A stretch of DNA of 64,000 nt from Sanguinoderma infundibulare (Eukaryota; Basidiomycota; Agaricomycetes; Polyporales; Polyporaceae): positions 1 to 64,000 of the forward strand of contig JAVLRN010000019.1 in NCBI GenBank assembly GCA_032821775.1, given 5' to 3'. Shown here one piece after another: positions 22,358-34,968 of this stretch. The notes beneath the pieces were generated by a model. That model did not search any database, was not told the origin of the DNA, and saw nothing but the letters and a program-made list of their open reading frames with translations. Each line of letters starts with the position of its first letter. Within the stretch, counting starts at the first letter, position 1. Both the position numbers and the translations under genes were made by a program.

Positions 22358-23098
22358 TCAGTCGGAGCGCTCCCTGTGACACGCGCATCCGCACGACGAG
22401 TCACACCGAGCGCACGAGCACTCCAGGAGCGTTTCATCGTCCTCTCTACCCTTCGTGTCTTCAGGTCCACCCTTCCCACCCTTCTTTGCACCAGTTCCGA
22501 GTCGTATCAAAGCACCCCCAGCACCCGCGGCGCCTGCCGCGGTCAACATCTCCCCCGCGGACGGTGCGACGAGCGTCGCGCCCACCGAGGTCAGCTTGGA
22601 GAAGAGCCCGGTCGTGAAGGCGCCGTAGAAGTAGCTCTGGCCGACGGACGCGGCGGAACCTAACAGGCGTTCGCCACCTTCAACACGGAGAATGTAGGGC
22701 GAGGAGAAAAGGGAGACTTACCGGCCGCGACTCCGCTAGAGGTGAATCCGACGACGGAGAGGGCGGCGGACGCGCCGCCTGTGGCGAGGACGGGCACGGC
22801 GACGCCGACGAGGGCGACTCCGATGGCGACTTTGCCCCAGTGGATGCGTGCGGCGCGGTCTTCCTGGGGACAGGTGCGCCGGGGTTCTGAGGGAGGAGAG
22901 TCTGTCGAATCTGACGAGAACGTGGGTTGGGATGGGCATGCTGCTGAGTTGATTCGGCGCGGTACGTACCACTCGGTTGCGAGGGTCGAGCTTTCTCTGA
23001 GTGGACTAAAGGATGGCGGTGAGAACTCGGACTCATTGCGAATGCGGAGACCGCTTACCGAGAATATTATCGTCGATGCTTTGAGGCATGGATGCCAT
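22358..23098 (-). CDS. ISG12/IFI6-like small membrane protein with Cys-rich tail (member 1)
   Basis: Gene model from the minus strand: start MASMPQSIDDNILEKARPSQPS, an Asp/Ser/Pro-rich linker, then a hydrophobic glycine/alanine-rich domain (WGKVAIGVALVGVAVPVLA, VVGFTSSGVAAGS, SYFYGAFTTGLFSKLTSVGA, AGAAGAGGALIRLG) and a tail ending LLECSCARCDSSCGCACHR. The VGFTSSGVAAGS...G.....L.SVGA pattern is that of the ISG12/IFI6/IFI27 (FAM14) family, mitochondrial or ER membrane proteins in animals; the role in fungi is unknown. The intron interrupting GVAAG/S is in phase 1, at the same place as in the members at 23745 and 52802. Length is about 185 residues. All exon phases join correctly with the chosen start. 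Confidence 0.82.
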
Positions 23099-23744
23099 TC
23101 ACTGGGACGGGAATAAGGATCAAGTTGCACCGATGTGGAGGAGTATCAGAGCGTTAAGGATGATGCCGATTGAGGGCGTTGAGTGTGGAAAGGGAGTACG
23201 GAACTGAACTTGAACCAAGGAGGCCAACGTTATATAGCGGAGCAGGTGGTGAACCCAAACATGTCCCTTCCTAGAAAACCGAATAACGGTAGTGCCCTTC
23301 CTAGGAACCCAAATAACCGGGAACTGAGGAAAGCATACACGTGGGCCACAACCCAACAGTAGTGGCTATATGGACGAGAGACAGAACGCCAACACCATTG
23401 GCATTAGAGTAAGCGCGGCCTCCAAGGAGCTAGGCGATGTACCTCCGAGTTTGATCGGCGAACCGGCGCTGAAGGTACGTGTGTGCACGTCTAAAGATGG
23501 TAATGCTCTGCAATGTTCATCAGTCCACATTTCACCAGCATAGTTGGTATACCGCATATATGATCAACGGTGTGTCAGGACGGTTCCATGATGTCCACTC
23601 GGATATCCGACGAGGAAGAAAATTCGCATTCAATCTACGACGGTCATGTCAATTCGTACACGCAGAACGCTGAGTAGCCCAGTCAGAGCCTAAGTCATCG
23701 AGGCTTCCGGTCCCGGGTGTTGGACCGCGTCCGAAATGAGTGTA
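23099..23744. other. Intergenic between two ISG12-like genes
   Basis: About 650 bp between the start of member 1 and the stop of member 2, both on the minus strand. There is a local repeat of the phrase CCCTTCCTAG-AACC-AATAACCG near 23266-23322. No gene seen. Confidence 0.5.
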
Positions 23745-24754
23745 TCAGCGAGAAGCACGCTGCCTTAGGCGGCGGCGGCGCCTGCGGCAAGCACATTCGC
23801 AGGATTCATCGCACTCGCACGCAGCACACGAGCACTCGACGCGCGTCGTGTCGTTTCTGGCTCCTCCGTTTCCACCACCGTTATTCGCATCCGCCTCGTC
23901 CCCCGCGCCGGCTTTCACACCCTCACTGATCGCCATGCCCCCTACAGCAGCAGTGCCCGCCATTGCCGCCACCTCCAATGCGGCCGGGGCGACGATGGTC
24001 GCGCCGATCGACTGGAAGGCGGAGAAGAGGCCGCACGTGGCCCCGCCGTACACAGCAGATTGGATCCCGGCGGCGATGGAACCTAAACAATCTATCGTTG
24101 GCGGAGAGAGAGAACGCGAAGCTGGCGAAGCACGCACCGCCCACGACCCCAGCGGAAGAGAAGCCGATCAGAGGGAGGGCGACCGCGGCGCCGGCGACAG
24201 CCAGGGTGGGCACGGCTACGGCGATGGCGGCGGTTCCTGCGGCCACTTTGAGCCAGTCGGTGCCCTTGTCCTCTTCGCGGGGAGGCGTCGTCGCGGTCTG
24301 CGCTTGGTCTCCGTCGCTGTGACGAGGACAGGTGCACCGAGAACCGGAGGGCCCTTTGCGGGGTGTGTAGGGAGGAGGCGAGTCTGCGGACGAATCCGTG
24401 AGTCGGATTATCCTAGTCACACGCAATGGCGGATCGCGAACTTGAGTACGTACCGGAGCGACTCTCTGGCGGTGAAGAGGGCGGAGCTGTCTCGTTGGCT
24501 GGCGCGACGCCGTTTGAACACAACGCATGACAAGTGGAAATCAACTCACTCTGCTCATCACTCTGCTCGTCGCGCTTTGCTTTTTCAGCAGCTGTCTGGT
24601 CCTTTGCGAGTTTGTCGCCTACAGGAGCCCGGATAAGTCACATTGGGGACACCGACGTCGACGGAGAGATACGAACCGGTTCCTAGCGCAGCGTCAGGAT
24701 ACGGTGTTGGTAGCAAACGAACAACGTCGGCCACGTACCAGCGAGAGAGACCAT
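23745..24754 (-). CDS. ISG12/IFI6-like small membrane protein with Cys-rich tail (member 2)
   Basis: Start proposed at 24754, MVSLAGDKLAKDQTAAEKA, with a first intron of about 110 bp (donor GTACGTGG, acceptor CTCCTGTAG). A charged, Pro/Ser-rich N-terminal part leads to the ISG12-type domain: LKVAAGTAAIAVAVPTLAVAG, LIGFSSAGVVGGSIAAGIQSAVYGG, CGLFSAFQSIGATIVAP, MAGTAAVGGMAISEG. The tail is rich in Gly/Asn and then VECSCAACECDESCECACRRRRRR. The intron within GVVGG/S matches member 1. It lies head-to-tail with member 1, so a tandem duplication is likely. The N-terminal splice choices are less certain than the domain. Confidence 0.8.
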
Positions 24755-25016
24755 GATGAAGGTTGATGGTGAAGAAAAGGCACGATTGCCAGGAGGCGAT
24801 GGGCATTGGTTTGGTTATATAGGGCAGTGCTGAAAGCCCCACTTCGATCTTCGATTGTCAAAATCCAGATAGTACTGGGACGCGTGAAGATGATCGAGAA
24901 ATGCCTTCAAACAAGAATCGAACTCATGTCATAGCGCTTCCAGTAAAGAACAAACGAAGCTGATGTAAGTGTAGAGGAAACGTAAACAATCCTTACGGCT
25001 TTTGAACATGCCTCAT

Positions 25017-25362
25017 ACCGCGACCCGAATGGGTGTGCAACGATCCGGCTTCGTCGAGGATCCGGAGTCGCGCCAGTCCATGAGGTTGAAAGGAAGCAGC
25101 TAGATTAAACTCAATGACTGTGCATTCAAGGCAACGTCCAAAGCGATCGGTGTGTGCTGCGGTAGTCCCTGCAAAGAGTATATCGGAAGCCTTCTACCGC
25201 GACCCGAATGGGTGTGCAACGATCCGGCTTCGTCGAGGATCCGGAGTGGCGCCAGTCCATGAGGTCGAAACGAAGCAGCTAGATTAAACTCAATGGCTGC
25301 ACATTCGAGGCAACGTCCAAAGCGAACAGTGTGTGCTGCGGTAGTCCGTGCACAAGGTATGC
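25017..25362. repeat. Tandem duplication, unit about 180 bp
   Basis: Two adjacent copies beginning ACCGCGACCCGAATGGG (about 25018 and 25197) and running through GGCTTCGTCGAGGATCCGGAG, AGCAGCTAGATTAAACTCAATG and GTGTGCTGCGGTAGTCC. The copies differ at perhaps 15 positions. No coding frame is conserved. Confidence 0.88.
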
Positions 25363-26556
25363 AACGTGAAATATCGCAGCGAAGCGATGGCCCTGTCAAT
25401 GGGGCAGGACGAGCCTCTTCCGATCGAACAGGCAGAAAGGAGTGCCACTGAAGGAAGCCTGCTCGGGACGAGCTGGGGGTGATGGTAGAGTCCGGGTGTG
25501 ATCAGAGTGGCTCGGAATTCTCCAACAACGCATGGTTTAGTACCCACCGACGCCTTGGCAGGTTGTGGCAGAAATGAGAGGGATGCTGTCATCATAGCCT
25601 ATAGCACGACGGTTGTAAGTCGGACGAGAGAGCGTCACAAGCTCAGAGCCAACCACAGCCGGTCAAAAAGTGCATTTGGCATGCTAAATCAGGTATGTCG
25701 GTGCTTAGTCATATGTCGGATGCATCGGGCTGTCGTCCTCGCACCGATCCATGGCTTGATTCCCTGCTTATACGACCACTATTCCCCCCTCCAGCAACGT
25801 CGTTTATGGTCTGCGTAGTGGAGACAAGATCCCCTCCCTCAGACCGGCTTTTACTGTAATATCCTCCAACACGGCAGCCTAAACACTCAGTAAGTCAAGT
25901 TCTTGTGTGTTGTACTACCAGTGCAGGATTTAAATTTCAAACCTCGAGACCGCATAAAGAGATCGTGATCTCCAAACCCATGTTTTCTATATGTGCGGAG
26001 CGGATTCCATCACTCAGAGTACCGGTAAGCCCGCGTTAGCCAGTCCTTTCTCCTTCCCCCATCCTGATGTTACACCTCGAATCGGCCTTGCAACATGCAC
26101 ACACTTGCGGCTACCCGCCCGCGACGCTCTCCGATTTACTAACGATAGGCTTGCAGATCCGATGTACGCTTGTCCATACTTGAAAGCGAGCAGAATGTGA
26201 CGGAACTTGACCGTGAAGCGCATACATTCAGGTTGCGGGCACTACAGGAAGTATGTGATGCACGAGCAGAGAAAGTGAGCAAGAGTCACCGTCGGCATGG
26301 TCGTCTGCTTATTCACCTATGGCGAAATGGTTGACGGTCGATAACTGGATGAAAGAACGCTCGGGCGACGTTTTGCAGCTCGACGGCGGCCCTCTGCGCG
26401 ATTGGCCCCACCGAATCGTCTCTAGCTCTTTCTGCCGCAGACGCAGGCACCATGCTCGGCCAACGGGGAGTCCCCCAGCGCAAGGATGGTCAAACGCGCG
26501 GGGACGAGGAATTGTTGGTGATGACACAGGCGAGGCTTCCTGCGAGGACTCGATTG

Positions 26557-26636
26557 CGGGGACGTTGTCGGATCCGAGCCACCTTGCGTTGCGCGCGGGG
26601 GACGTTACCGGATCCGAACCACCTTGCGTTGCGCAC
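26557..26636. repeat. Two-copy 40-bp tandem repeat
   Basis: The segment beginning GGGGACGTT is followed by GGATCCGA(G/A)CCACCTTGCG and repeated once with a period of exactly 40 bp and a few substitutions. Confidence 0.85.
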
Positions 26637-27949
26637 GAACAACGCACTCTGAGGTACACGGGGAACGGGGATGGCGACATGCAAGACCAGGCTGTGACGC
26701 AGGCCGCGAAGAAGAGCGCGAAGGGCGCGATTCGGGATGCGGTGCGGCTCTTGTTGATGTTGCGGACGGGCGGAAAGTGAGTCGCTTCTTAGCATCTACA
26801 CTCATGGATGGCGATACATAGTACGCTGGAGCCTGTCCCGCCGTTCTCCGAGTGGTCGACTGCACTTGGCTGGCTAGTGCTGTGCTCTATTGCCCCAGAT
26901 CATTAATGCCGCCTTCTCGGCTCCGGCACTTTTTGATCGGAATCGATTTCTTCTCGCACCCTGTAATCGCTGCGACCCGCACTGGCGCGAGCACTTGAAG
27001 GGAAGGCGGCACGTAGACTGATCGCCTCCCATGGTGCAGCATTTGACTTCGCACCCAGGACGATTCTCAGAGGCGTCCCGGCCAATACACAAGTGAAGAC
27101 ACTGCTTCCACCACCAGACGGTTAACGCCGCTCTGTTCGGACGCTGTACATCAGCCACTAGCAGCGGAACAGCCCTAAAAAGTATCACGATGTCACGTTT
27201 GACACGAGCAACTACCGAACTGAGGTCGTCGAGCGCGATCACCCGCGCTCGTAGGTTCAGAGCAAGCCATTGCTCCAGCTGTGCTGCTTTGCATGCATCC
27301 CTCATTTTGGAAACTTCTGTCTGTTGCGCCGGATCGCAAGAGACCGGCATCGTTGCGCTCCTGCATTTACTCGACTACGCCCGATGACAGGCCACGTCCA
27401 CGCCTGGTTTAGACGTTATGGGTGGCTGCTCGTAACTTCAGAGAGCAGTTTGTGGTCCACAATGCATCGATCGAGAGCCTGGGGCTTGCGATCTATTATA
27501 TCCACTTTAATGCAGCCCATTCCCCCCATGACCGGTGAGGCAGTTGGGGATGCATCGTGTACTTCCCGAACAGGACGCCAGAGTGTCTCGGAACCACTCA
27601 CATGTTCCTGGAATAGACGGTCGCCAGCTGGTACGAGGCTATGTACACTCTCTTATCCGTACCTAAGTTCTGCGACTGAATTTCGTGTGTTCTTGCAGAT
27701 CGTGGGCACTCCGAGAATCGATCGAGTTCGGTGTCGATATTCATGTTCGCTGCATGTGCTCCGAGTCCTCGAGCGCATGAGGACACGTCGTCCGTCCTCA
27801 CCGGATCCCTGTTTCGTGCCAAATTTCCGTCATGGTCATATATGTAGTTGTGCACACTTCCCCCTAGGAGCACTCTCGAGCCTTGGTCACCCGACTATTT
27901 CTTAGTCAAGCGAGTTCGTCGCTACCTATTACTTACCTCCAGTACAAAC

Positions 27950-29352
27950 ATGATCAACTTCTGGCTGCTGCGACGCACGCCCCCGGTCTCGACACTACCA
28001 CTGTCTCGACAATCCTCGGGACTGCCAATGGTAAGCAATACCGCTAACAAAAATCAGTCCTCTGATTTGCTATGTTAGGACGAGGACATTGGACATCTCG
28101 GGGAAACCAATTACTACGAAGGGTGGACGGAGTGCGCAAATGCACTTCGGGAGCGCGACGAAGCCAACGTAGAGGCAATGTCGGATGAACTTGACGCTTT
28201 CCTGGCGTTCGTAAGTCTCGGCCATTCGTGCTTCGTTCTCCCTTCTTCGCTGACGGTCGCTGGCGGCTTCAGTCCGGGATCTTCAGCGCTGTTATAACTC
28301 TCTTCGTCAGCCAGAGCGCAACGTCCCTTCAACCCGACAACACACAGATCACAGTCGACATCCTCCGCGCGATCTCCCAGCAGATCGCGAACGAGAGTGC
28401 TGTTTCGGCGGCCTCTCTTACGGACACCCAGCCGTTCCAGAGCAGCGCCATCGACATAATCCTGAACGCGTTTCTCAACGCAGGACTGCTCTGTAGCCTC
28501 ATCGCGTCCGGGATGAGCCTGTGGGTCAAGGAGTGGCTGCGCGAGTACGTCCTGGGCGAGCCCTCCCTCCCGCGCAGCCGCGCGCGCGTCCGCCTCTTCC
28601 GGTATCACGGCCTGCGCGTGTGGAACGTCCGAGGGATTGTCGCCTGCATCTCCATCCTGCTCCAGCTCAGCGTGCTGCTCTTCTCCACCGGCGTCGTCAT
28701 GCTCGCAAGCAAGCTGAACGCGCCCCTTGCCTGGGTCCTCCTCGGCCTCAACGGCGCGTGGTGGGCGGCGACGTGGGGCTCAGCGCTCTGCCCGACGTTC
28801 TCGCCGCACGCGCCGTTCAAGTCGCCGCTCTCGCGCGTGCTCTTCTGCGTGGCGTACGACCTCCGGCGCGTGCTCGGCTCGCGGCTGCCACGCTCCTTCC
28901 AGAAGTCGGGGGTGGGGCAGTTCCGCACGTTTGAGAAGCGGGAGCTGGACGAGACGGCGCGGCACCAGGCGCGGCTGGAGCTCGAGGCGCTGACGTTCGC
29001 GAACCGCGAGTTCTGGGGGAGCGGGGAGCGGCTGCGGCGGATCAACGAGTGCTTCAGGGAGGTGGGCGACAAGGGGGGCGCGTTGAAGCACATCGAGCAG
29101 ATCCTGCGGGCGTACTACGGAATGAAGACGGGCGAGGATACGTTCGAGGCGCGGGGCGTGCAAAGGTTGCAGACGAACAACGAGGGCGCGAGACAGCTGA
29201 TGCGGATCTGGTGCGACATTGTCGTGGAACATGACGGGGAGAAGGCTCGGCGGCAGGAGAGGTACCAGATCTTCGATGAGGCGTCGAAGAGAGCTTTTGA
29301 GTCGGATCCTGATCGAGAGGGCCCGGGCGTTCCGAGGGGGTGTTTAGGCTAG
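27950..29352 (+). CDS. DUF6535 domain membrane protein
   Basis: Three exons: from ATG 27950 (MINFWLLRRTPPVSTLP; an in-frame ATG at 27848 is an alternative), a short exon 28079-28209 giving ETNYYEGWTECANALRERD and DELDAFLAF, then a long exon 28272-29352. The family pattern is SGIFSAVITLFVSQSATSLQPD, ITVDILRAISQQIANES, NAFLNAGLLCSLIASGMSLWVKEWLREY, RARVRLFRYHGL and VACISILLQLSVLLFSTGVVML. DUF6535 proteins are abundant in Agaricomycetes, have several membrane segments and no known function. The C-terminal half is helical and charged. Whether the first exon is correct is the weakest point. Confidence 0.82.
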
Positions 29353-30149
29353 ATGAGCAGACCGGAAGCGAGGACTCGGAGGTAGTCTGAGGTCACGATT
29401 ACTTTGGTGTGGTTCGCGTACCCGGTATTGTGGAACATCGTATGTACTTAATTAGCTTTGGAGATGATCGAAGATGAGTAGCAGAATCGAGAAATGCTGG
29501 AGGATTCGAGCACGAGGATAGGCGGCTTTGCAAGTTGCACGAGGTTTGCACCAGCGGCACCGCGGATGCTCGTTCTCCGCGTCTACTTCCTGGACCAGTG
29601 TCCCGTCGCCTTCACCGGGTTCGTGCCACAGCTCTCCGCATTCCAGCTGCATGTAATATAGGAGATCATCCACCCACACCACGCATGGGTCACTGCGCTC
29701 ACCTCGCTTTGCAGTCACCTCAAGCAATTGGTATCAAGCGGCCTGCCTTCCGCCCGATGACCTACCTCACAATACCTCGCAATTCGCATCTCTCGCCATT
29801 GCCCCACCACGACAAACCTTGGAGGACAAACGTTCACGCTTAGAGCTTTCAATATGAGCCAAAAGGGAATACATAGATAAAATTGATTCTCGCGAGAGCT
29901 TGGACAGCGATATGACGGTATGATGAGCAAAAGATGCATGTGCGATGAAAGTTCGACGATAACAACTACACTACTGCTGATGCATGGATACAAAGGCGAA
30001 GAGAGATGCAAAGTCCAATGTTCGGGAGGGGTAATCGTGGTCGTGGAACGGGTGACTGGTCGGTAAACATAAACATGCACCTCCTCCCCCGGCAAAACGA
30101 AGAGACAGAAGCTATCAGTCGTGCGATCCACCGTCCGGGTCACGGACTT
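29353..30149. other. Convergent 3' intergenic region
   Basis: About 800 bp between the stops of the DUF6535 gene (+) and the Ubp2-type gene (-). Frames of about 100-140 codons show no family features. Confidence 0.5.
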
Positions 30150-33100
30150 TCACTCGGCTTCTTGAAGATTGTCCGGGTCGAATCTATGCACGGTGTCGAT
30201 CGCGTCGTAGCCTTTCCGCACAAAGACCAGCTATGGGACCATCGTCAGCACATCATCGTCACCCTCATAGAGTCAGCGAGCCACTCACCATGTACGGGTT
30301 CGCCGTCGACCCCGTCGTGTCCGCCAGCACCTCCTCCCTCCCCACCGCGCTCACGTCCGAGTCGTTGTACTTGAACCACTCCTCCGGCCGCTCCGGCAGG
30401 TTCCGCGAGTAAAAAAAGTAGTGGCCCCACGACGGCGACGAACCCCGGTGCACGAACACCGACGTCAGTTCGTACGCCGCGCTTGCCTCGTCCCGCCAGA
30501 TCTCCTCGATCTGCCGTTTCAGGTCCGCGGTTCGCTCCCGCTCCACGCGCAGCTGCTCCGTGATCAGCGTCTCTTCGCTCGAGAGCGAGAGCACGAACTC
30601 GTCGGGCGACGAGTCCTCCGACTCCAACTGCAAGTCGAACGAAAGGTCGACGGCCGTCTGCTTCGTCAGGTACTCGATCGTGTTCCGGAACGCCGGCGCG
30701 AATGGAGCGTGCTGGACACATCTATCAGCACACGTAATATCACAAAGAGCTTCGAATACAGCAGACATACCATTCCCTGCGTCAGCCTCTGCACCCGCTC
30801 CCGCGCGGCAGTGAGCTCGGTGTGGATCGCCTTCGAGCGCGCCTTCTTCTCCGGGTTTGCGCTGTCCAGGAACCGGTCCATGTAGATCGTCTCCTCAAAC
30901 TTGACGTATGCCTGCGACTTGTACGCCTGCTGCGTCTCCCGGTTGAACTGCACTCGCTGTAACCCCACATCAGTTATGCACAAATAAGTGCAATTGACCA
31001 GCGAAACGAAGCACCAACCTGGAGCTGGACCTGCAACAGCGGCGGTAAGTCGACGATCGAGACCTCCATCCGCTTCTTCTGGCCCCCGATCTCCACCACG
31101 TCATCAAAGTATCGCGCGAGCCCGTCGTAGAGGTCGAACCCCTCATCGGCCACGTTCACGTGCAGGTGCGAGAACAGGTCTTCCTTTTCGTGTATCGACG
31201 ACTGGTGCCGGGGAACGTCGTTGGGAGATAGTGATAACGATACGAGCCGTTGCCGCTTCTTGCCATAGAACAACCTGCAGGGTAGGAAGGCGTCCCGTCA
31301 GCTTCACATTCCACAGCTATATGTCGGGAGCGGCATGTGTATTGTACCTCTTGATCGGACTCGTCTTGTCGTCATCCGAAGCGGCCATCCCCTGGAAGTC
31401 TAGCAACGCGGCCTCGATCTGGAACATGCAGTTGTCCATGCACTCCGACACGTCGTGTTGCCGGCCTTTCGAAACGGGTATCATGTCAGCTCAGCCATGA
31501 CGCCACGCATCAGCACATACCGAACATCATCACCGAGTCGTCCGTCTGCCTCGCCTTCCTCGGCGGCAGCGGAGGCGGAAGCTTTCCCGCAGTCCCAGTC
31601 GCCTGCGACGACGAATCGTCCTTCATCTCCACGTCTGGATCCGCCTCTCCGTCTCCACCTCCGCCGGTCGCAGGCCGCTTAGATGACGACGAGGACGACG
31701 AGCCAATCGCGTCCGCAATGAAGCTCGCCACATCCTCACCCGACGACCCGCTCGCCTTCAGGCTGAGGCTCAGACTCGGGGAGCTCGAAGCGCTGACCGA
31801 CGGGCCCGGAGGCGAATGCGAATGCGAACGCGTAGGGGTATCAGTATCGGTATCAACGTCCATCGCAGATTCGCCTTCGCCCTCCGGTCTTGAGCGCTTC
31901 CCGAGCACACTCCCCGTCGGGCTCTTTGGGCTCTGAAGTTGCGATATTGAGGCAGGAGGCGACAAGCGGTGGTCGAAGGACGGTCGTGGGGCGAGATCAT
32001 CAACGAGCGTCGCATCAGTATCATTTGAGGAGTCTGTGCCTGCCTTGTCAGTCTCCGTCTCGTCCTCCTCCTCGTCCTGCGACGTCACCAGCGCGAGCTT
32101 GGCGAGCTCGATCGCCGGCGTCACCGCAACCGTCTCGCAGAATTCCATGCTCCAGAAGAGGTCTGCGAGGAGGTTGACGACTGTTTCAAGCGAGTGAGTA
32201 CGTGAAAGCACCAGTATTTGAGATGGAAGACTGTGTACGTACACTTCTTTGAACGCAGGATCTCGCGCCGCGTAACGAGACGTCCACCGACGCGGTGGCG
32301 CTTGAGATCGTCGTCCGTAAACTTGCTATCCGCCAATGACTTCGCATCGGCCGTCGCGAGAGACGCGATCGCTCCCCGCAGATCCTTGATGGTGTAAAAG
32401 TACTGGAGGAGCGAGTTGAGGTAGCACGTGTTCCCCAGCTGGTTAAGGCCTCGGGGCATCTCCGGACTCGCGCTGACGACGTTCGCGTCTCCGACTGTCC
32501 AAAGAGCAGTGAGATCTCCCTAAATGCCAGTACAAGCTGGCCTTAGACTCACCATCGCTGCCCGTGGCCAAGAAGTGGCGCAATCGCTCGCTATTCGTCA
32601 CCTCCGCGATGACGCTCAGAGCTTCGCGCATCCTCTCCGACTGACTCGGCTGATCTTCAACCTGTGCGCGCGTGAAGGTTCGGTCGAACATCAGGAACCG
32701 CGACAACCACATACCCGCATCGAGTAAACCGTTAACAGCATCGTCTCGTCCACCTCTTTCGGCACGTCCAGCGTCTGGTACGCGGTGTCCGGTGACATCC
32801 CCGTCCCCTTTTCCTCGCTCCACACCTTGATCAGAGCGACGCTGCCCCGCTCTTCCGCGACGACCTTCAGGGCCTCGTTCAGCTGCGCGCGCCGATCAGT
32901 GGCATCCCCTGCCGCATTCAGCCACGCCCGCTGCCGCGCGCTCCGCCACGCGTGCGCGATGAACTCGTCGTCGACGTCGCTGTCCAGCTCGACTGCAAGC
33001 TCGTTGTCGCGCCCAAAGCCGAGCATGCGCGCGTAGTTCGCGTGCTCATCGACCGTGAACCGATACCGCTCCTTCTCCTGCACGATGAACGACTGCAGCT

Positions 33101-34968
33101 TGTCTGGCACGGTTGCGCGCAGGTTCACCATCGCGTTCACGATCGTGACCAGATGGGTGAAATACACCATCGTGTTTGCCGGGTCGCATCTGCACTGCGC
33201 GAGGTACGCAAAAACCAGGCGTTCTGCGCGGTGGCAGGTCAGGATGCGCGGAGGGATGTACGCGATATAAATTGAGCCTACCCCAGGAATACGTGCTCGC
33301 AGTCATTCCCAACGCATTCCACGACGGTTCCAGCTGTGTCTGAGAGATAACGTGTTCCGAAAGAACCCCGCGCGGGACTAGAAAGAAGGCCGTGAGACGA
33401 AAGGCCCCCGGTGTATCGAATTTTTTCGGAAAATGCTCACTTTGAGTGACGTGCGCACCAATAGCCGTCTGGTATAGATCGCGCGCGCTGTCCACCATCA
33501 CTTGCAGAACCATCGGATTGTAGGTCTTGAAGGCCTCCTCTGCGAGACAGTTAGCAGCAACCCTCATCGCAACCGATACTACATACTGTTCGCCTTGCCG
33601 TAGATGGCTAGCCACGCGCTGAGCTCGACCCAGGCGCGTAGAAGCTTGACTCGGGACGCTCTCCCCTCGGGGGTCGTGGGATCGATAGGCGGCGGTTGCA
33701 ACGCGATCTCCCGCGTCTTGCCGTCGCCTTGCGGAAGGTCTTCGAGAGGGAAGCCGAGCACCTCAAACACGCGCTCGCTGTGCCCGGTCAGCGCGCGCGC
33801 AACACTCAGACGTCGCCGATGGCGCGACTACTCACACTTCGTCGTTCCAACCAATCTTTGTCTGGAATCTCGGCCGAGAGACAGGCAGCGACCGCTTCTC
33901 GTCTCTCCACAGTCGGTTATCGATGATACTAAAAATGAATGTATTGGCTCGAGGTAGGACACAAAGAACGCGTGCTACTCACGTCAAAACCGTCTCCCAG
34001 GCCGCGACAGCCGTCGCCTTTGGCGTCTTGTCGATGGCCGGGTGGGCGATCTTGTCGTGCGTGAACTCGTTCGCGAGCTCGAGGGGAATGACGCCGGGGA
34101 TGATGTCCGAGACGAGGCAGGATAAGGAGCACTGGCAACAGAGGTAGAGATCGAGCAGCAGCTCGCCATGGGCATACGGGGGGTTGAGCTGGGCGGCATC
34201 GACAATCTTCTCGTACCGGTGCCAGTGGTGGGTGAGGTTGGCCTGGCCGAAGGGCTGCTCGTCGTCGCCGGTGCCGATGCAAGAGGCGGTGCTCTTGCGG
34301 CGATTCTGGTCAGGCAGAGGGATCTCGGGCTCTCTGAGGAGAGGCGGGAGGACGGTAGACGTTTTCCAGAGAAGGAAAATCCAGCCATTGTGCTCGCGGC
34401 AAAAGTAGACATAGGGATCGGGGACGGCGGCGCGCAGTTCTTCGATGGTGGGGGTATGGGGAGGGAGGGGAGACACGAGCGGAGGGTGGGGGTGGGTGCT
34501 CACCGAGTAGAGTGCATGGTCTGGATCGTGGAGGAGATCGGCGAGGAGAGGCGGGAGGACACCTGGCCCAGGGCGGGGATGCTTGGCACGAACGTCGGCG
34601 TCGTACCAGTGGAGCTCCTCGTAGTCGTCGCGGCCATCTATCGCGATCTTTTGCACGACTCTGGGTTCTTCCCAGGGGTCGAAGCCGTTGACATTGTCCC
34701 ACTCGTTGCTGGGCTCGCCCCAGACGGGCCCAGGGACCCAGGCGGGTGGGTCTGTCGGAATCGGCTCCTCCTCGACTAGCTCTGGCTCTCTGAACGACGA
34801 GCTTTCTGGTGGTATGTAAGAGGTATTGGATGAGCCGAGCTTGGAGGTGCCGGTGTCGTAGAAAGTGGCGGGGTCGATGCCTCTGTTGCCGGAAGGCGTC
34901 TGAGAGCGATTGTCAGAGTTGGTGGGCCGTCGTCGAAGAACAGAGGACGATGGCTGGTCTTGGGTCAT
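30150..34968 (-). CDS. UBP2: Ubiquitin-specific protease, Ubp2 type
   Basis: Large deubiquitinase with many short introns. The N-terminal region starts MTQDQPSSSVLRRRPTNSDN and includes PYAHGELLLDLYLCCQCSLSCLVSD, resembling the N-terminal domain of fungal Ubp2. The catalytic core begins PRGLNQLGNTCYLNSLLQYF, with the Cys codon at 32424-32426. After an insert rich in Ser, Asp and Glu come RQHDVSECMDNCMFQIEAAL and SFDLQLESEDSS. The His box is RGSSPSWGHYFFYSRN (His codon 30421-30423), followed by EEWFKYNDSDV. The last exon ends GYDAIDTVHRFDPDNLQEAE, stop at 30150-30152. In yeast Ubp2 pairs with the Rsp5 ligase and trims K63-linked chains; the same role here is inferred. Start 34968 is the first ATG of the first open exon. 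Confidence 0.9.

Larger units (their letters stand above)
24755..27949. other. Gene-poor stretch with local tandem duplications
   Basis: About 3.2 kb without a convincing gene. Besides the two tandem repeats listed separately, it has a frame at 26319-26780 (plus, 153 codons) and one at 27270-27905 (plus, 211 codons). Neither shows a domain or consistent splice sites. The first overlaps the 40-bp repeat and a minus frame of similar length. Confidence 0.45.

Noticed and set aside
26319..26780. 153-codon plus frame as a gene
   Set aside because: It spans a 40-bp tandem repeat, has an equally long opposite frame, and shows no family motif.
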